Below, in pieces: positions 38,001-49,810 of a DNA stretch of 64,000 bases. Under the pieces are notes generated by a model that saw only the letters and a program-made list of their open reading frames with translations, was not told the origin of the DNA and did not search any database. The stretch lies in assembly GCA_021229015.1 (NCBI GenBank), contig CM037784.1, forward strand, positions 62,819,364 to 62,883,363, read 5' to 3'. Each line of letters begins with the position of its first letter. Within the stretch, counting starts at the first letter, position 1. This stretch comes from Solen grandis. Taxonomy: Eukaryota; Mollusca; Bivalvia; Adapedonta; Solenidae. A program made the translations under genes and the position numbers.

Positions 38001-40905
38001 ATTACAAGATTTTAGAAATGCGAGGGGCCTCCGTGGCTGAGAGGGTAAAGTTGCTGACTTTAACACTCACTCAGCTCCTCACCTGGGTTTGAATCCCGGC
38101 AGGGTCATTCGGATTTTCATGTGAGGAAGCCATCCAGCTGGCTTGGGGTAGGTCGGTGGTTCTACCCAAATCCCTCCGTGCATTCGGGGTCTTCCTCCAT
38201 TTGTAATTAGCTGGACGTCGCTATATGACTGAAATACTGTCGAAGCAACGGTAAACTCAAATAGTCAAGTCAAGTATATGACTAAAATACTGTCGAAGCG
38301 ATGGTAAACTCAAATAGTCAAGTAAGAAATGCGAACTCCTTCCATAATTCTTAGGGTTTTACATGCCCTTTCTTCACAGAAGTGGAGACTATATAGGAGT
38401 CACGCTCATCATGTTGCTTCTCGTCCCTTCCTGCACTGACGTAACTATGGTAACTGATAATGCCTTCACACTTTGAATAATGATTTATTATGATAACTCA
38501 AATCAGCAGACAAGTGCAGATAACTGTGTCAAAGATTTTGTGAGAATTATAGCCTTTCATCTGTGTCAAAGCTTTATGCAGGGGTATCAATCACTTTCAT
38601 TGATAGTTCTAGTTGGAATCACATTATAGTATCGACTATTGAGTTAACATGGTCCTGGTGGCTATAATTGAGAGGTGGTGTGTTTATACCTGGCTGAGCC
38701 ATACTAAAATGATACAAAAATGATACTAGAATATCATACTTAGTGATCTTACTTGAGGATTGATCACTCTGACAATGGGACTGGTAAATGAATATCTGTA
38801 GATAGATATCTATGGTATAGAGATACCACTTTGATTATCTTCTAATTTTCTTTTACAGAAATCTGTTGCCAGTAACTCAGCTATATGTAAGTGTGGATGC
38901 CAGTACAAAGGAAAGCTTGAAAAAGATTGACCGCCCATTGTTCAAAGACTTTTGGGAAAGATTCCTTGAGAGCCTCAAAGCGCTATCGGAAAAAGGGCAG
39001 AGAACTGTGTATAGACTCACTCTCGTAAAGGCCTTTAATACAGACGAGATTGAAAACTATGCAAGACTAGTGTCTATAGGGAAACCAGACTTCATAGAGA
39101 TAAAGGTAGGCTTCCTTTAAAACTTTGTCTTAAATATTATTTAAGCAATTTACATCTACTGATATACCAGTCCAGTTCGTGGAGTGGTTAGAGCATCCTG
39201 ACCACCCCGGATTTGGAGGTCATAAGTTTGATTCCTGGCCAGGACATACAAAGTTGTAAAAAATGGTACCATTTTATATATATCAGCATATAAGGCTAAT
39301 TCCAAGGCTGGTTGGCCTGTTGTCAGTATAATGTGACTGGGTGTGGTATCGTGCCACATGTCTATGGCGTGATATCACAGTGTTGCAGCATTATATCTGT
39401 CTCTTAGACAAAAGTCCCAACATGATTAAAATACTTCAGTGGGACCTTAAACCCAATCAAACAAACGTATACAGATACATGGTTCTCATTAACTTCTTAT
39501 TTGATGTCCTAAAAAACAATTTTTCAGAGAATCCTTGGAAAAGACTCCAGTGGTATTGAAAAATGATAATCTAAAATTAATTCAATCTCTAGGCAAATAC
39601 ATCCTCAGGATTTTGAAATTGCCAGTTAGGGAAAAGTCTTTATAGACATTCATCTTCTTTTATCATGCAGGAGTATGATGTTTTAGACCCAGTGCTTCTG
39701 AATATATCAATTAAATTGTGAAATTTAATTTTTTTTTGACAATAATATCAATTAATCAAAGTTGAGGTATAGAAAACAGATTTTCATATGCCTAGTTAAA
39801 AAAGAGTATTCTGTGCTGGTTAGAAAGTTACATGATAAACTATCAAGCAATCTGGCTTTTTTGACTGTCAATATTTATGTGAAAATATCTTAATCATAAC
39901 AAAAGATGATAGTATCTTATTTGAGAGCCTACATGAATGATGTCCATTATAAGTATTTAATGTGAACTTTAACCTCATTACTCTCCAGGGTGTGACGTAC
40001 TGTGGTGAGTCTAAAGCCTCCACACTGACCATGAGTAACATCCCGTGGCACGAGGAGGTGGTCGGCTTCGTGAAGCAGATCGCTGACGAACTTCCTGACT
40101 ACGAGATAGCCTCTGAACATGAACACTCCAACTGTATTCTGCTTGCACATAAAAAGGTAAATAAAATAATGATAAAAATTTTGATATAAAAAGGTCAACT
40201 TGGTATTTTGGTAGATAATGATTTCCTTAAATCTGGTAAATTATTGGTAGCTGTTTGCTATCTGAATTAAATATTTCAGAAAATATTTGATTTGTGAAAT
40301 TTTACCAAGTAAGGAATTGTCTTAGGATGTTTCCTGAATTTGACCCATAAATGATTCACTTACTTTCATTGATTCATATGCTATTTATAGATGTATTCAA
40401 GGAAAACCTCCCAAGATCCTATTCATTAGTGGACTTGTGCATAGATGGGTTTTGGAAGTTTTGCTTAGTGTGTGTATGTGTGTATATATATATTTATATA
40501 TATTAATACACGTTTTCCAATGATTTTCAAATAGTTGCGAAAGACCCTTAATATATAGATAAGGAGACACATTTTTTAAACATATAGGCAATTTAATGGT
40601 CAAGGTGGACAGTTTTATGCATCATGGAAAACCCTGCCATCTTTTATAGATCTTATAAAAATCTTAATCTTTTCTTTATTTTTCAGTTTAAGGTCGACAA
40701 TGAATGGTGGACATGGATAGACTACCCAAAGTTTCATCAACTTGTTAAGGACTATAACGAGTCCAATGGAGAAAAAATGTTTGCAGCACAGGACTATATG
40801 GCTAAAACACCACACTGGGCAGTGTTTGGGGCTAAGGAACAAGGGTTTGATCCACAGGAGACTCGGTATTTCAGGAAGAACAAGAAAGACATTGGCGGGT
40901 GTTGA
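25912..40905 (+). CDS. TYW1: S-adenosyl-L-methionine-dependent tRNA 4-demethylwyosine synthase, 14 exons
   Basis: TYW1 condenses pyruvate carbons onto N1-methylguanosine-37 of tRNA-Phe to form the tricyclic 4-demethylwyosine, an early step of wybutosine synthesis. Exons by splice signals and similarity: 25912-26037, 27447-27599, 28461-28562, 30448-30639, 31779-31878, 32793-32987, 33436-33564, 34338-34481, 35188-35306, 36316-36424, 37772-37949, 38859-39105, 39989-40156, 40687-40905; 2181 nt in all, about 727 residues, close to the roughly 730 of the human protein. Order: N-terminal hydrophobic segment (about residues 18-34), flavodoxin-like FMN domain (about 80-240; TQTG and STYTDG loops), charged linker (about 240-340), radical-SAM domain with CANKCVFC, and a C-terminal wyosine domain ending GGC. 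All junctions are GT-AG and phase-compatible. Two indels, in exons 6 and 10, break the frame as assembled. The ATG starts a hydrophobic N-terminus like that of vertebrate TYW1. The gene converges on the RWDD4-like gene. Confidence 0.95.
27447..28562 (+). CDS. TYW1: TYW1 exons 2 and 3: start of the flavodoxin domain
   Basis: Exon 2 (27447-27599, 51 codons) carries a charged spacer and the FMN phosphate-binding loop YYGTQTGKAQ. Exon 3 (28461-28562, 34 codons) continues with QFAKVLADECIKKAYKV and ends DQLCEE. Both exons are phase 0 at both ends. The 861-bp intron between them holds a degenerate tRNA-derived SINE at about 28200-28420. Confidence 0.9.
28200..28420 (+). mobile_element. tRNA-derived SINE, family A, degenerate copy in TYW1 intron 2
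   Basis: The copy reads gtggatttgaatcttggtag for the B-box, then gggtcacttgaatttttcat, gaagccttccagctggcttg and tggttctacctgggtgcctc. The A-box is barely visible. Confidence 0.6.
29003..30030 (+). mobile_element. TIR DNA transposon, PIF/Harbinger-like, non-autonomous, in TYW1 intron 3
   Basis: The element is bounded by perfect 24-bp terminal inverted repeats beginning GGGCCGTATTCAATATACAT (right end at 30007-30030). The trinucleotide CAG flanks it on both sides (29000-29002 and 30031-30033), a 3-bp target duplication as expected for PIF/Harbinger elements. It is 1028 bp and encodes only one short ORF, with a Myb/SANT-like start. No DDE transposase domain is seen, so it would need one supplied in trans. 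Confidence 0.75.
29303..29491 (+). CDS. short ORF with Myb/SANT-like N-terminus inside the TIR element
   Basis: The ORF has 62 residues from ATG at 29303. The segment KKERSPNFTPLDCLLLCDIM resembles the first helix of the Myb/SANT-like DNA-binding proteins that accompany Harbinger transposases (pattern K-x-R-S-x-N-F-T followed by a leucine-rich helix). The second and third helices cannot be followed. It is more likely a decayed fragment than a working protein. Confidence 0.4.
   Translation: MSDRSICTPKKERSPNFTPLDCLLLCDIMGKPSHMDGLSNHELQKHRFTSSNQTAYFFLTYP
30253..30360 (+). mobile_element. family A SINE tail fragment in TYW1 intron 3
   Basis: Only the 3' half is present: gatggttctacccaggtgga, gggtcttcctccatctgtta and tagcttgatgtcactaaatg. 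It lies about 220 bp downstream of the TIR transposon. Confidence 0.5.
30448..31878 (+). CDS. TYW1: TYW1 exons 4 and 5: core of the flavodoxin domain
   Basis: Exon 4 (30448-30639, 64 codons) has the flavin-contact loops STYTDGTPTE and FGLGNSEY. Exon 5 (31779-31878) continues VGKNIDKWL and ends phase 1 after the HG of DSRHG. The intron between them contains the MITE copy with a fourfold repeated terminus (31238-31563). Confidence 0.92.
31238..31563 (-). mobile_element. palindromic TTAA MITE, copy 8, with fourfold tandem terminus
   Basis: The copy lies in TYW1 intron 4. Its left terminal segment (TAACCCTTTCCCTCATATAG + actcatt) is present four times head-to-tail with a period of about 28 bp before the body begins at about 31322. 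The opposite end is single (GAGAGAAAGGGTTAA). The central hairpin has two substitutions (AGCAGTGAACAGTATAAAAC; TTACTTGC). Confidence 0.85.
32793..32987 (+). CDS. TYW1: TYW1 exon 6: linker, frame broken as assembled
   Basis: The 3' splice site gtcag|gtattg joins phase 1 from exon 5 and reads GIEEDFKAW, matching the family. Just after that tryptophan (about 32818) the reading frame fails: staying in frame meets TGA at 32852-32854. The next frame reads EDFLAEGRPHPDW and continues through a cysteine cluster (CSGNCKADGSKCD) to exit in phase 0, exactly as exon 7 requires. Two lost bases or one extra base near 32819-32822 would explain this. A similar cysteine cluster occurs in this linker of vertebrate TYW1, as far as I recall. 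Confidence 0.88.
33198..33350 (+). mobile_element. tRNA-derived SINE, family B, in TYW1 intron 6
   Basis: The head GGTCCCGGTGGCCGAGTGGT + tagag and the B-box GGGTTTGATCCCC are clear RNA polymerase III promoter boxes. The body continues cataaaaaatggtactggta and cttggcgctcagcatatagg. Similar bodies occur at 39166 and (reversed) at 44240. Confidence 0.7.
33436..34481 (+). CDS. TYW1: TYW1 exons 7 and 8: acidic/basic linker into the catalytic half
   Basis: Exon 7 (33436-33564, 43 codons) encodes a run of eight glutamates preceded by SE, then VVDLEDLGKVM. Exon 8 (34338-34481, 48 codons) starts lysine/glutamate-rich and then enters conserved sequence: TPQLHKALSKQGYKIIGSHS and VKLCRWTK. Both exons are phase 0. 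The intron between them carries an intact-looking MITE copy (33624-33865). Confidence 0.92.
33624..33865 (-). mobile_element. palindromic TTAA MITE, copy 9
   Basis: The copy is full-length, in minus orientation, inside TYW1 intron 7. Both TTAA ends and the hairpin core are intact. Confidence 0.83.
35188..35306 (+). CDS. TYW1: TYW1 exon 9: radical-SAM cluster motif
   Basis: This 119-bp exon encodes RGRGGCYKHTFYGIESHRC and then ACANKCVFCW. The three cysteines of the C-x3-C-x2-C motif (codons at 35278, 35290 and 35299) bind the SAM-coordinating [4Fe-4S] cluster in this family. Two more cysteines upstream (CYKHTF, HRCMET) belong to the region that in the family contributes to a second cluster. 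The exon exits in phase 2. Confidence 0.95.
35340..35650 (+). repeat. fragment related to the agctcac-hairpin repeat
   Basis: The fragment begins aagctcatctttgtcaaag and contains two diverged copies of a module with 'gtcactctctaccaggattg' and 'ggttgccagcgggtggagcc' (second copy at about 35575-35645). It lies inside TYW1 intron 9. The short open frames here are not conserved between the copies. Confidence 0.45.
36316..36424 (+). CDS. TYW1: TYW1 exon 10: frame broken as assembled
   Basis: The exon completes the arginine of CWR and reads HHTNPVGTEWRWKMDDPE. After LDNH (about 36400) the frame hits TGA at 36407-36409, while the frame one base over reads HMIKQFK and exits in phase 1, as exon 11 requires. 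One missing base near 36401-36403 explains this. Both splice sites (ttcag|gc and AAAG|gtagct) are intact, so the break looks like a local indel rather than exon decay. Confidence 0.88.
37772..39105 (+). CDS. TYW1: TYW1 exons 11 and 12: radical-SAM barrel
   Basis: Exon 11 (37772-37949) reads GVPGVQADKFE, then HCALSLVGEPIMYPEINRF and VTNAQFPEAIR. Exon 12 (38859-39105) reads LLPVTQLYVSVDASTKESL, DRPLFKDFWERFLESLKAL and GKPDFIEIK. The GEP motif is the usual radical-SAM second-strand SAM contact. Junction phases are 1 into exon 11, 2 between the two exons, and 0 out. Confidence 0.94.
38024..38323 (+). mobile_element. tRNA-derived SINE, family A, with duplicated tail, in TYW1 intron 11
   Basis: The head GGGGCCTCCGTGGCTGAGAG, B-box GGGTTTGAATCCCGGC and full body are present. 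The terminal ~48 bp (tatatgactgaaatactgtc ... caaatagtcaagt) occurs twice in tandem (about 38222-38275 and 38276-38323). Confidence 0.75.
39166..39470 (+). mobile_element. tRNA-derived SINE, family B, long copy in TYW1 intron 12
   Basis: The head CCAGTTCGTGGAGTGGTTAG and B-box aagtttgattcc are visible. A body then runs into the module cagtgttgcagcattatatc, tgtctcttagacaaaagtcc and acttcagtgggacctta. This module also occurs reversed in the 5.2, 11.2 and 47.8 kb copies, so it seems to be the 3' half of this family. Confidence 0.6.
39989..40905 (+). CDS. TYW1: TYW1 exons 13 and 14: end of barrel and wyosine domain
   Basis: Exon 13 (39989-40156, 56 codons) reads GVTYCGES, IPWHEEV and CILLAHKK. 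Exon 14 (40687-40905, 73 codons including TGA) carries the C-terminal wyosine-forming domain: EWWTWIDYPKFHQL, AAQDYMAKTPHWAVFGAKEQ and the C-terminus IGGC. Everything from exon 11 to the stop is open and in phase. Confidence 0.94.
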
Positions 40906-40987
40906 GATTTTTCATGGTGATCAGAAATGTTAAGATTACTCAGTGTTAAGCAACAACTGCTACCCAATTGAGTATGATTGATAATTG

Positions 40988-40993
40988 AATAAA
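40988..40993 (+). terminator. candidate TYW1 polyadenylation signal
   Basis: A canonical AATAAA lies 83 bases after the TYW1 stop codon. A second AATAAA at 41620-41625 could serve a longer 3' end. Sequence alone does not decide which is used. Confidence 0.5.
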
Positions 40994-42983
40994 GATGGCT
41001 TGATTGACTACTATAGGAAAGTGGTTTTAGCGTGTCGGATATACTGTGAATGCATGTTTTACCGGTCAAGTTTGTGCTCAAAAACGGTGTGTACTTGGCG
41101 CTGTAATACTTTAGAATGAGCTGCCATATTTGTTCATTTAGCACTTTAAGTAAAATTTTGAATTAAGTCTCAGTTATTTTTGATATAGAGTATCCCTGTT
41201 TTGTTATTCCAAAATTTTGATAAAAATGTTTAGAACAGTAGATATTTGTCAACTTCATCTGGTGAATTTGTTACTTAGTTTGAGTTAAAAACATATGAGA
41301 AAATATGTTATTGATGAATATTTACCTAAGTTCAGCCAACCATAAGTTGCTTTGCTGATCAAATCTTTTATTTTGGGATGCCTAACTGGTGTGCAGGTCA
41401 TATTAGAATGAAATTGATTATACCAATTGTTTATGGCTTATCAAATCAACTTTTGCCTCTGAATTTTAAGGTTAATTGATAAGTTTTTGGACTGTTTCCC
41501 TTTAATTATATCATTATTTAATTACATTGGAGTTATTTGACACTGAATGGATAAAAACAGTTATATGAGAACTTTTGTCTCTTGTGTAAATACTAAATTA
41601 AGACAGATAAAAACTGTAGAATAAAGCAAGGTTTAGGTTATCTTATTTGTACTGCATCTTAAATCTGAATTTCAATGAAAAATTGTTTACATAGAAAAAT
41701 TGATCTATCAAGGACTTTAGAGAGAGGTGAAGTCCATCCATGAATTTTAGAGATAAAGATTTTTAATTCCCATTTCAACATTCAGCCTGTTGTCAAGTTG
41801 TAAATTGAATTACATTGGATATGTATGTCGTGTGTTCTAACCTTGTTGTTGGGTGCAAGAACCTTTCACAACATTCAAAGCACTGGTCCAACCCAGGAAC
41901 CACAAGAATGATTATAATAATTTGTTAATTCAATTAATGTTGCACTACTAGAAATTTGATTGTATAAATACCCAAATCTGGTCATACAATGATATTATTT
42001 TGTATAATTATCACAAATTCATATCGTTAAGAATAAACAATTTCATGCTGTTATAGAATAATTTTTCCTTTTAATATTTCTTTTAGATTTTCTTTTTTTC
42101 AGTTTGTAATTAGTATAATAATACTCTTGCTTCTCATTTGTGGGGGTTATATAAGTATCATACTCTGAGGGCTCAAAACGGTTCGTAACTTATATGTATT
42201 AAAGAACAAGTTATGACTGTTTTGCGCTGAGCCATCAAATTTAATTTACTGTCTTGTCTTGTACCATCTTACTATTATGTTACATGAAGATAAGGTACAT
42301 AGAGCTCTGTAGATTTGCGCTTTATCCTTTTTTTTGTGGCTTGATGCCATTGTGGATCTGCAGGTCCTTGTTTTGTACAGAATATAATTAAAGGGCAGTT
42401 TTAAGATATACATAGGGCTGTGTATTGCCAGGCTGTTTCTGATAAAAAATGTACTGCAACTTGGAACTAGCAATAGACAAAATAGGTTAAATTGTTGGTA
42501 GTAAATGAAACCTTAACATTTTACAATGTTTTTGTGAGAAAGAGCATTTTTTTAATGAAATCCTACATGATGTACATTTAACACCTTGTATATTTTTTTA
42601 ATGTTTAACTAGGACTGAAATTCAGAAAAAAAGTCAGTAACATATGTATCAAGAAATCATAGATCTTGTATGTCCTCAAAAGGAGTTGCAATTTTATTCA
42701 AAGCTTTCAAAACTTTTTTTGATGTTTCTAATCTATGATATAGCCAATATGGCTGATACAGACTCTTCCAATACAGTATTCTTTAGAAGCGTCTTGCAAT
42801 AATGAATATACCGAATATATCAGGCATATCAGAACAGCTCTTTATTATATATGCACAGGTTTTTTTTTCTACCTATTTGTAGGATCCGAATATCCAACCC
42901 ATTCCCAATTGAAAACTTGAAATATTTTTCCCCAAATTGGCTTTTTTTCTAAATTCAAGTATTTTGTTTGTTATTTAATTGTG

Positions 42984-43222
42984 TTAACCCTTTCCCTCAG
43001 AGGAAACCATGAAAAGACCTATGCAAACAACATAAAACCAGATCAGCCTGCGAGTAACTTGCAGGCTGATCAGGTTTTATGCTGTTCGCTGCTCCTCAGT
43101 GGTCTGGAAATGAGGACTTTGTAATTAAATTTGGTAAGGTTTAATGTGGTTTTCTGCAGATCAGGCTTTATGTGGTACCTATTGAGTGTGTCAAAATGAG
43201 TCTATATGAGGGAAAGGGTTAA
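42984..43222 (+). mobile_element. palindromic TTAA MITE, copy 10
   Basis: The copy is in plus orientation, between the convergent TYW1 and RWDD4-like genes. A few bases are lost near the left end (CCCTCAGAGG) and one hairpin arm has a substitution (AACTTGCAGG). Confidence 0.82.
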
Positions 43223-44239
43223 TGAAAGAAAATCCCTAATAAGGTATAAAATGTGTTAATTATTCACAATTGGGGACAAGGGTCACATTCCCAAAATTGG
43301 CAGAAAAAAACCTTATGTATAGAGTAACAACACTAATTATGAATGTCACTCGAGAGCTCAGATTGCTGAAACTTTCGGTCTCGTTTAGCACTTTTTTAAT
43401 TATTTAAGATTATTTTTAAAGATGCATTTGGCTCAGTTTTCAAATAAATATTTGACATGGAAAATCTTCAAGTTTTGAAACATTAAAGTTATAAAACGAT
43501 GCGGGTATCTGCACAAACATGGCTGGTAACACCAGTATATTCAAGAGAGAAAATATGGTAATTTTGCTGGTAATTCATGCATACAATATTGAAGATTGAC
43601 ATTACCCAAGAAACATGAGGAACTTGAACTCTGCATGGTTGCCTTATGTAAACAAGCATGTCTTGTGTCCGTCCCCCACAGCTAAATGTAAATGGGCAAA
43701 AAACAACGTTCAACACGATTGTTGACACATTAATATTCATGACGCTCCAATCGTTTCTGAAATGAGATCCGATTGTTTCCGACTATATCAGGTAATCTCT
43801 GTGTGTATTTGTCAGCAGTTAAAAAGTCGGCAGTTTTTCAAGATTTTCCTATGTTCATATGACTTTGTCTGTTTCAATCTTTCATCTTTCCTGAAATATT
43901 TATGTTGCATGCACTATTTTCACACAAGGTTTCAACATACAACTGTTAAGATTGGGTGAGATAAATGTTGGACAGAATACATCTTTAATGTGAGTGGTTT
44001 TATTATATCTTATGATTTCAGTTCAGGAACTTGCCATTTCACATTAATGCCTTTTTGTTGAAAATGTCGAATTGTTGAAATAAAGATTTCAGTATAAAGT
44101 GGTCTTGTGTGTGTTTTTGTCAGACACCAGTGTATTTTTTTCAGTCAGTTTGTGTTTTCAACATTGTTTATCTGAGTGATGTGGATCAGTATTAATATAT
44201 AAGACTGCAAATTGGATGTTTGTGATTCAAACCCATTGT

Positions 44240-44408
44240 CCTGACATTGGGCCAACCAGTCCTGCAACTACCCTTATATGCTGAGCGCCAAGCAAGGGAG
44301 CCATAAAAGTACCATTTTTTGTGGCTTTGATATGTTGCGGCCAGGGATTGAACCCATGACCTCCCCCTCCCGAGGCAGATTCTCTAACCAGTTGGCCACC
44401 AGGAATGG
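44240..44408 (-). mobile_element. tRNA-derived SINE, family B, minus strand
   Basis: On the minus strand: CCTGGTGGCCAACTGGTTAG + agaat, a B-box GGGTTCAATCCC, then catatcaaagccacaaaaaa and cttggcgctcagcatataag. It lies in the convergent TYW1/RWDD4 intergenic space. Confidence 0.65.
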
Positions 44409-44637
44409 TCTCGAGAAGAGGTGGGGGATGGGAGTAACTTTTGCCATCAAGTGTATTGTGGGTAAATGGTAATATATGACTACATATTGGTTGTTTATTA
44501 TTCAAACCCCATTGGTGGCATTGATTTTTCAAGGCCTTCCCAGTTTCAAAGTACTGGTCCAAGCTAGGAACCATAGAGATGGATTGATATTACATGAACT
44601 TTTTTCCCATTTTGGTATTAAGAGTCGTCTGCTTGAA

Positions 44638-44760
44638 GCCAGCTGGAAGGCTTCCTCACATGAAAATCTGAATTACCCTGCTGGGATTTGAACCCACGCC
44701 GATGAGGGGCTGAGTGAGTGCTAAAGTCAGCGACTTAACCCTCTGGGCCACGGAGGCCCC
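44638..44760 (-). mobile_element. family A SINE head, 3'-truncated, minus strand
   Basis: Read on the minus strand it starts GGGGCCTCCGTGGCCCAGAG, passes the B-box GTGGGTTCAAATCCC and stops after the ccttccagctgg module. The rest of the body is missing. Confidence 0.65.
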
Positions 44761-45250
44761 ATGAATTTTGAAAATGATGGAAGAAAATAACGAAAAACCT
44801 TCCCATTTAACAGGAAATAATCAAGTTTATTTTTTTACCATTTTGCTATGGTTGATTGTTTTTGTTTTGATATGTAAATTCGGAACAGTGAGTCCTAGCT
44901 GTTTTGGTCCAAAATATTGTTATAGTCAGAATGTTCTTTCATGTGTTCAGGTTTTACAAGCATTGCTTGACAAGCTATAGCACAAATAAATAAAAATCTT
45001 ATTAAATTTGCATGATGTTTTGGGGAGGAAAATGGAAGACAGGAGTCAATTCATTGAAAAGAATAAAAAGTGAAAGGAAAAAATAAATTGGATGAAAATA
45101 AAAATAACTAAAAGGAAAATGATTGCGTCATGCTTGTGTAATTTTCATATGTACATTTAAAACATAACAAGCAGCATTGCACCAGTCTATTAATAACCCT
45201 CTATTTCCTGTATAACATTTTGAGAACCAGTCTAAATTCCCCACTTCCTG

Positions 45251-47484
<2,234 letters not shown>

Positions 47485-47797
47485 CTGAAATGAAACAAAA
47501 TGCACGACTGTACACACAAGAAAGAGAAAAAAACTTTAACAGCAAACAAGGGACATGTGTGTGATTAAGTTTTGTTATTTTGTTCTACTGGTATTCTGTT
47601 TAAATATTGCCTCAAGAACCTTTCTAATACAAATGTTATTACACATTTTTTTTCTTCATATCAAGAATATTTTCAACAAGTGAACATGGTCACAAATTAT
47701 GCAAAAATTGTATAAATGCACAAAAAAAGGAGGTAGAATGGCACTTTTTGCATAATATGAAATATAAAATGCATGAATGTTCAGTTTAAAATCACCA

Positions 47798-47945
47798 CAA
47801 ACAGTATTTCAGTCATTTGGAGACAATGTCCACTTGAAGACAGATATAGTGCTGCCACACTGCAGTATCACGCTGTAAACATCTGAAACCAGGCCAGCCA
47901 GTCCTGGAGTGACCCTTATATGCTGAGTGCCAAACAAAGGAGCAA
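47798..47945 (-). repeat. SINE 3'-module fragment
   Basis: The fragment carries acagtatttcagtcatttgg, gacagatatagtgctgccac, actgcagtatcacgctgtaa and cttatatgctgagtgccaaa. It is shared with the copies at 5.2, 11.2 and 39.3 kb. Confidence 0.55.
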
Positions 47946-48124
47946 AATGCATGATTGTAATCTAATTAATTATTCATTGCATAAATTACAGTCCCACTGA
48001 AGCAGTATACCAATGTTAAATGACAGAGATGTGGATAGTTACTATTTAAGTTATTATTAAAGTCAATGCTCTTTTAATTGTTATTAACAAAACAAATTTG
48101 GAGTGACAAGATATTAAACTGTAT

Positions 48125-48500
48125 TTATGTAACCAGGTGTGATAAATGTGAAGCCAGACCAGAATTCAAACCAGGGACCCCTTGCCTACAAGGTGAGTGC
48201 TCTACTAACTGACCTACCAGACCATTTTCACACTTCTCTCACTGATAAGGCTCACTTACAGGTCTTGACATTATCCCCTGCCAAATTGTATGGAGTACCT
48301 GAATTTGGAGGACAGAAAAATGCTATGTCAAGAGCAGTATATACTGGAAAACTACACTGTAACAGTTTCACCTTAGGATCCAAGGAAAATGTGCAATCAG
48401 ACTGGGACTTATTTTGTTGTTCCCTCCCTTACAATGCAAGAATTCTACAGACTGAGCTATTAAACCACTTTCACAAATCTCTCACCAATAAATGTTACTA
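48125..48500 (-). mobile_element. tRNA-like SINE pair, minus strand
   Basis: On the minus strand: TGGTCTGGTAGGTCAGTTAG + tagagcact and CCTGGTTTGAATTCTGG give A- and B-box-like sequences. A second diverged head (tttaatagctcagtctgtag) with the same flank ctcactgataag/ctcaccaataaa lies 3' at about 48400-48500. The 120-residue open frame on the plus strand is chance. Confidence 0.5.
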
Positions 48501-48520
48501 AGAGGCTATTACATTTGGTT

Positions 48521-49745
48521 AACAAGAGCTCCGCTGACAGCGGGGCAATATACGCCCGAAGGTATGTATTGTCAGGGAATATCCTAAGACAAAAAGGATA
48601 AGCACAAACATGTATATATAAAGTATTATTTCAACAAGAAGGATTGGCAATGTTAATCTTAAGATATTTGACCTTGAAGTGTGACCTTGACCTTGAACCT
48701 AGCCATCTGAAAGCTATGTTCTGCACATCCTCTTACTGTGGGTGATACTTCTGCCAAATAGTTTCCATTTACATCTAGCAGGTCAAAAGATACAGAGCGG
48801 ACACAAACAAAAATACTAACTTAGCACCAGTTAAGATATTTGACCTTAAATTGTGACCTTGACCTTAAACCTAGCCATCTGAAACCTATGTTCTGCACAT
48901 CCTCTCACTGTGGGTGATACTTCTGCCAAATAGTTTCCATTTACATCCAGCGGGTCAAAAGATACAGAGCGGACACAAATATACTTACTTTGCTCCAGTT
49001 AAGATATTTGACCTTGAATTGTGACCTTGACCTTGAACCTAGCCATCTGAAACCTATGTTCTGCACATCCTCTTACTGTGGGTGATACTTCTGCCAAATA
49101 GTTTCCATTTACATCCAGCAGGTCAAAAGATACAGAGCGGACACAAAAATACTAATTTTGCTCCAGTTAAGATATTTGACCTTGAATTGTGACCTTGACC
49201 TTGAACCTAGCCATCTGAAACCTATGTTCTGCACATCCTCTTACTGTGGGTGATACTTCTGCCAAATAGTTTCCATTCAGCGGGTCAAAAGATACAGAGC
49301 GGACACAAATATACTTACTTTGCTCCAGTTAAGATATTTGACCTTGAATTGTGACCTTGACCTTGAACCTAGCCATCTGAAACCTATGTTCTGCACATCC
49401 TCTTACTGTGGGTGATACTTCTGCCAAATAGTTTCCATTTACATCCAGCAGGTCAAAAGATACAGAGCGGACACAAAAATACTAATTTTGCACCAGTTAA
49501 GATATTTGACCTTGAATTGTGACCTTGACCTTGAACCTAGCCATCTGAAACCTATGTTCTGCACATCCTCTTACTGTGGGTGATACTTCTGCCAAATAGT
49601 TTCCATTTACATCCAGCGGGTCAAAAGATACAGAGCGGACACGAAATTGCTAACGGACGGACGGACAGACGGACGGACGGACGGACGGACAGACGGACGG
49701 ACGACCAGCGGCATAACATAATACAGCCCTTCGGGCGTATAATGA
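48521..49745 (+). mobile_element. pearl-like tandem-core element
   Basis: The left end AACAAGAGCTCCGCTGACAG contains a small hairpin (GCTCCGCTG/CAGCGGGGC) and a 13-bp sequence ATACGCCCGAAGG at 48550. The core is about six direct copies of a ~168-bp unit (starts near 48659, 48831, 48999, 49167, 49330 and 49498) built around ttgaccttgaattgtgacct. It is followed by an ACGG/ACAG microsatellite (49653-49702) and a right end containing CCTTCGGGCGTAT, the inverse of the left 13-mer. Core repeats followed by ACGG repeats define the bivalve 'pearl' elements, held to be non-autonomous Helitron relatives. Confidence 0.7.
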
Positions 49746-49810
49746 TGAAGGGAATGAATAAAAAATTAGATTTTTTGTAGCCTGCATGGATAATCCAGCA
49801 GGGTTGACAT

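Larger units (their letters stand above)
40994..45250. other. convergent intergenic space between TYW1 and the RWDD4-like gene
   Basis: AT-rich with the MITE at 42984, SINEs at 44240 and 44638, and SINE tails at about 41867 and 44530. No other gene is seen. TTTATT at 44826-44831 would be an AATAAA on the minus strand, about 420 bp past the RWDD4-like stop. Confidence 0.5.

Noticed and set aside
48659..49640. CRISPR-like regular repeats
   Set aside because: Units are contiguous ~168-bp direct repeats without unique spacers, in an animal genome; they are a transposon core array.
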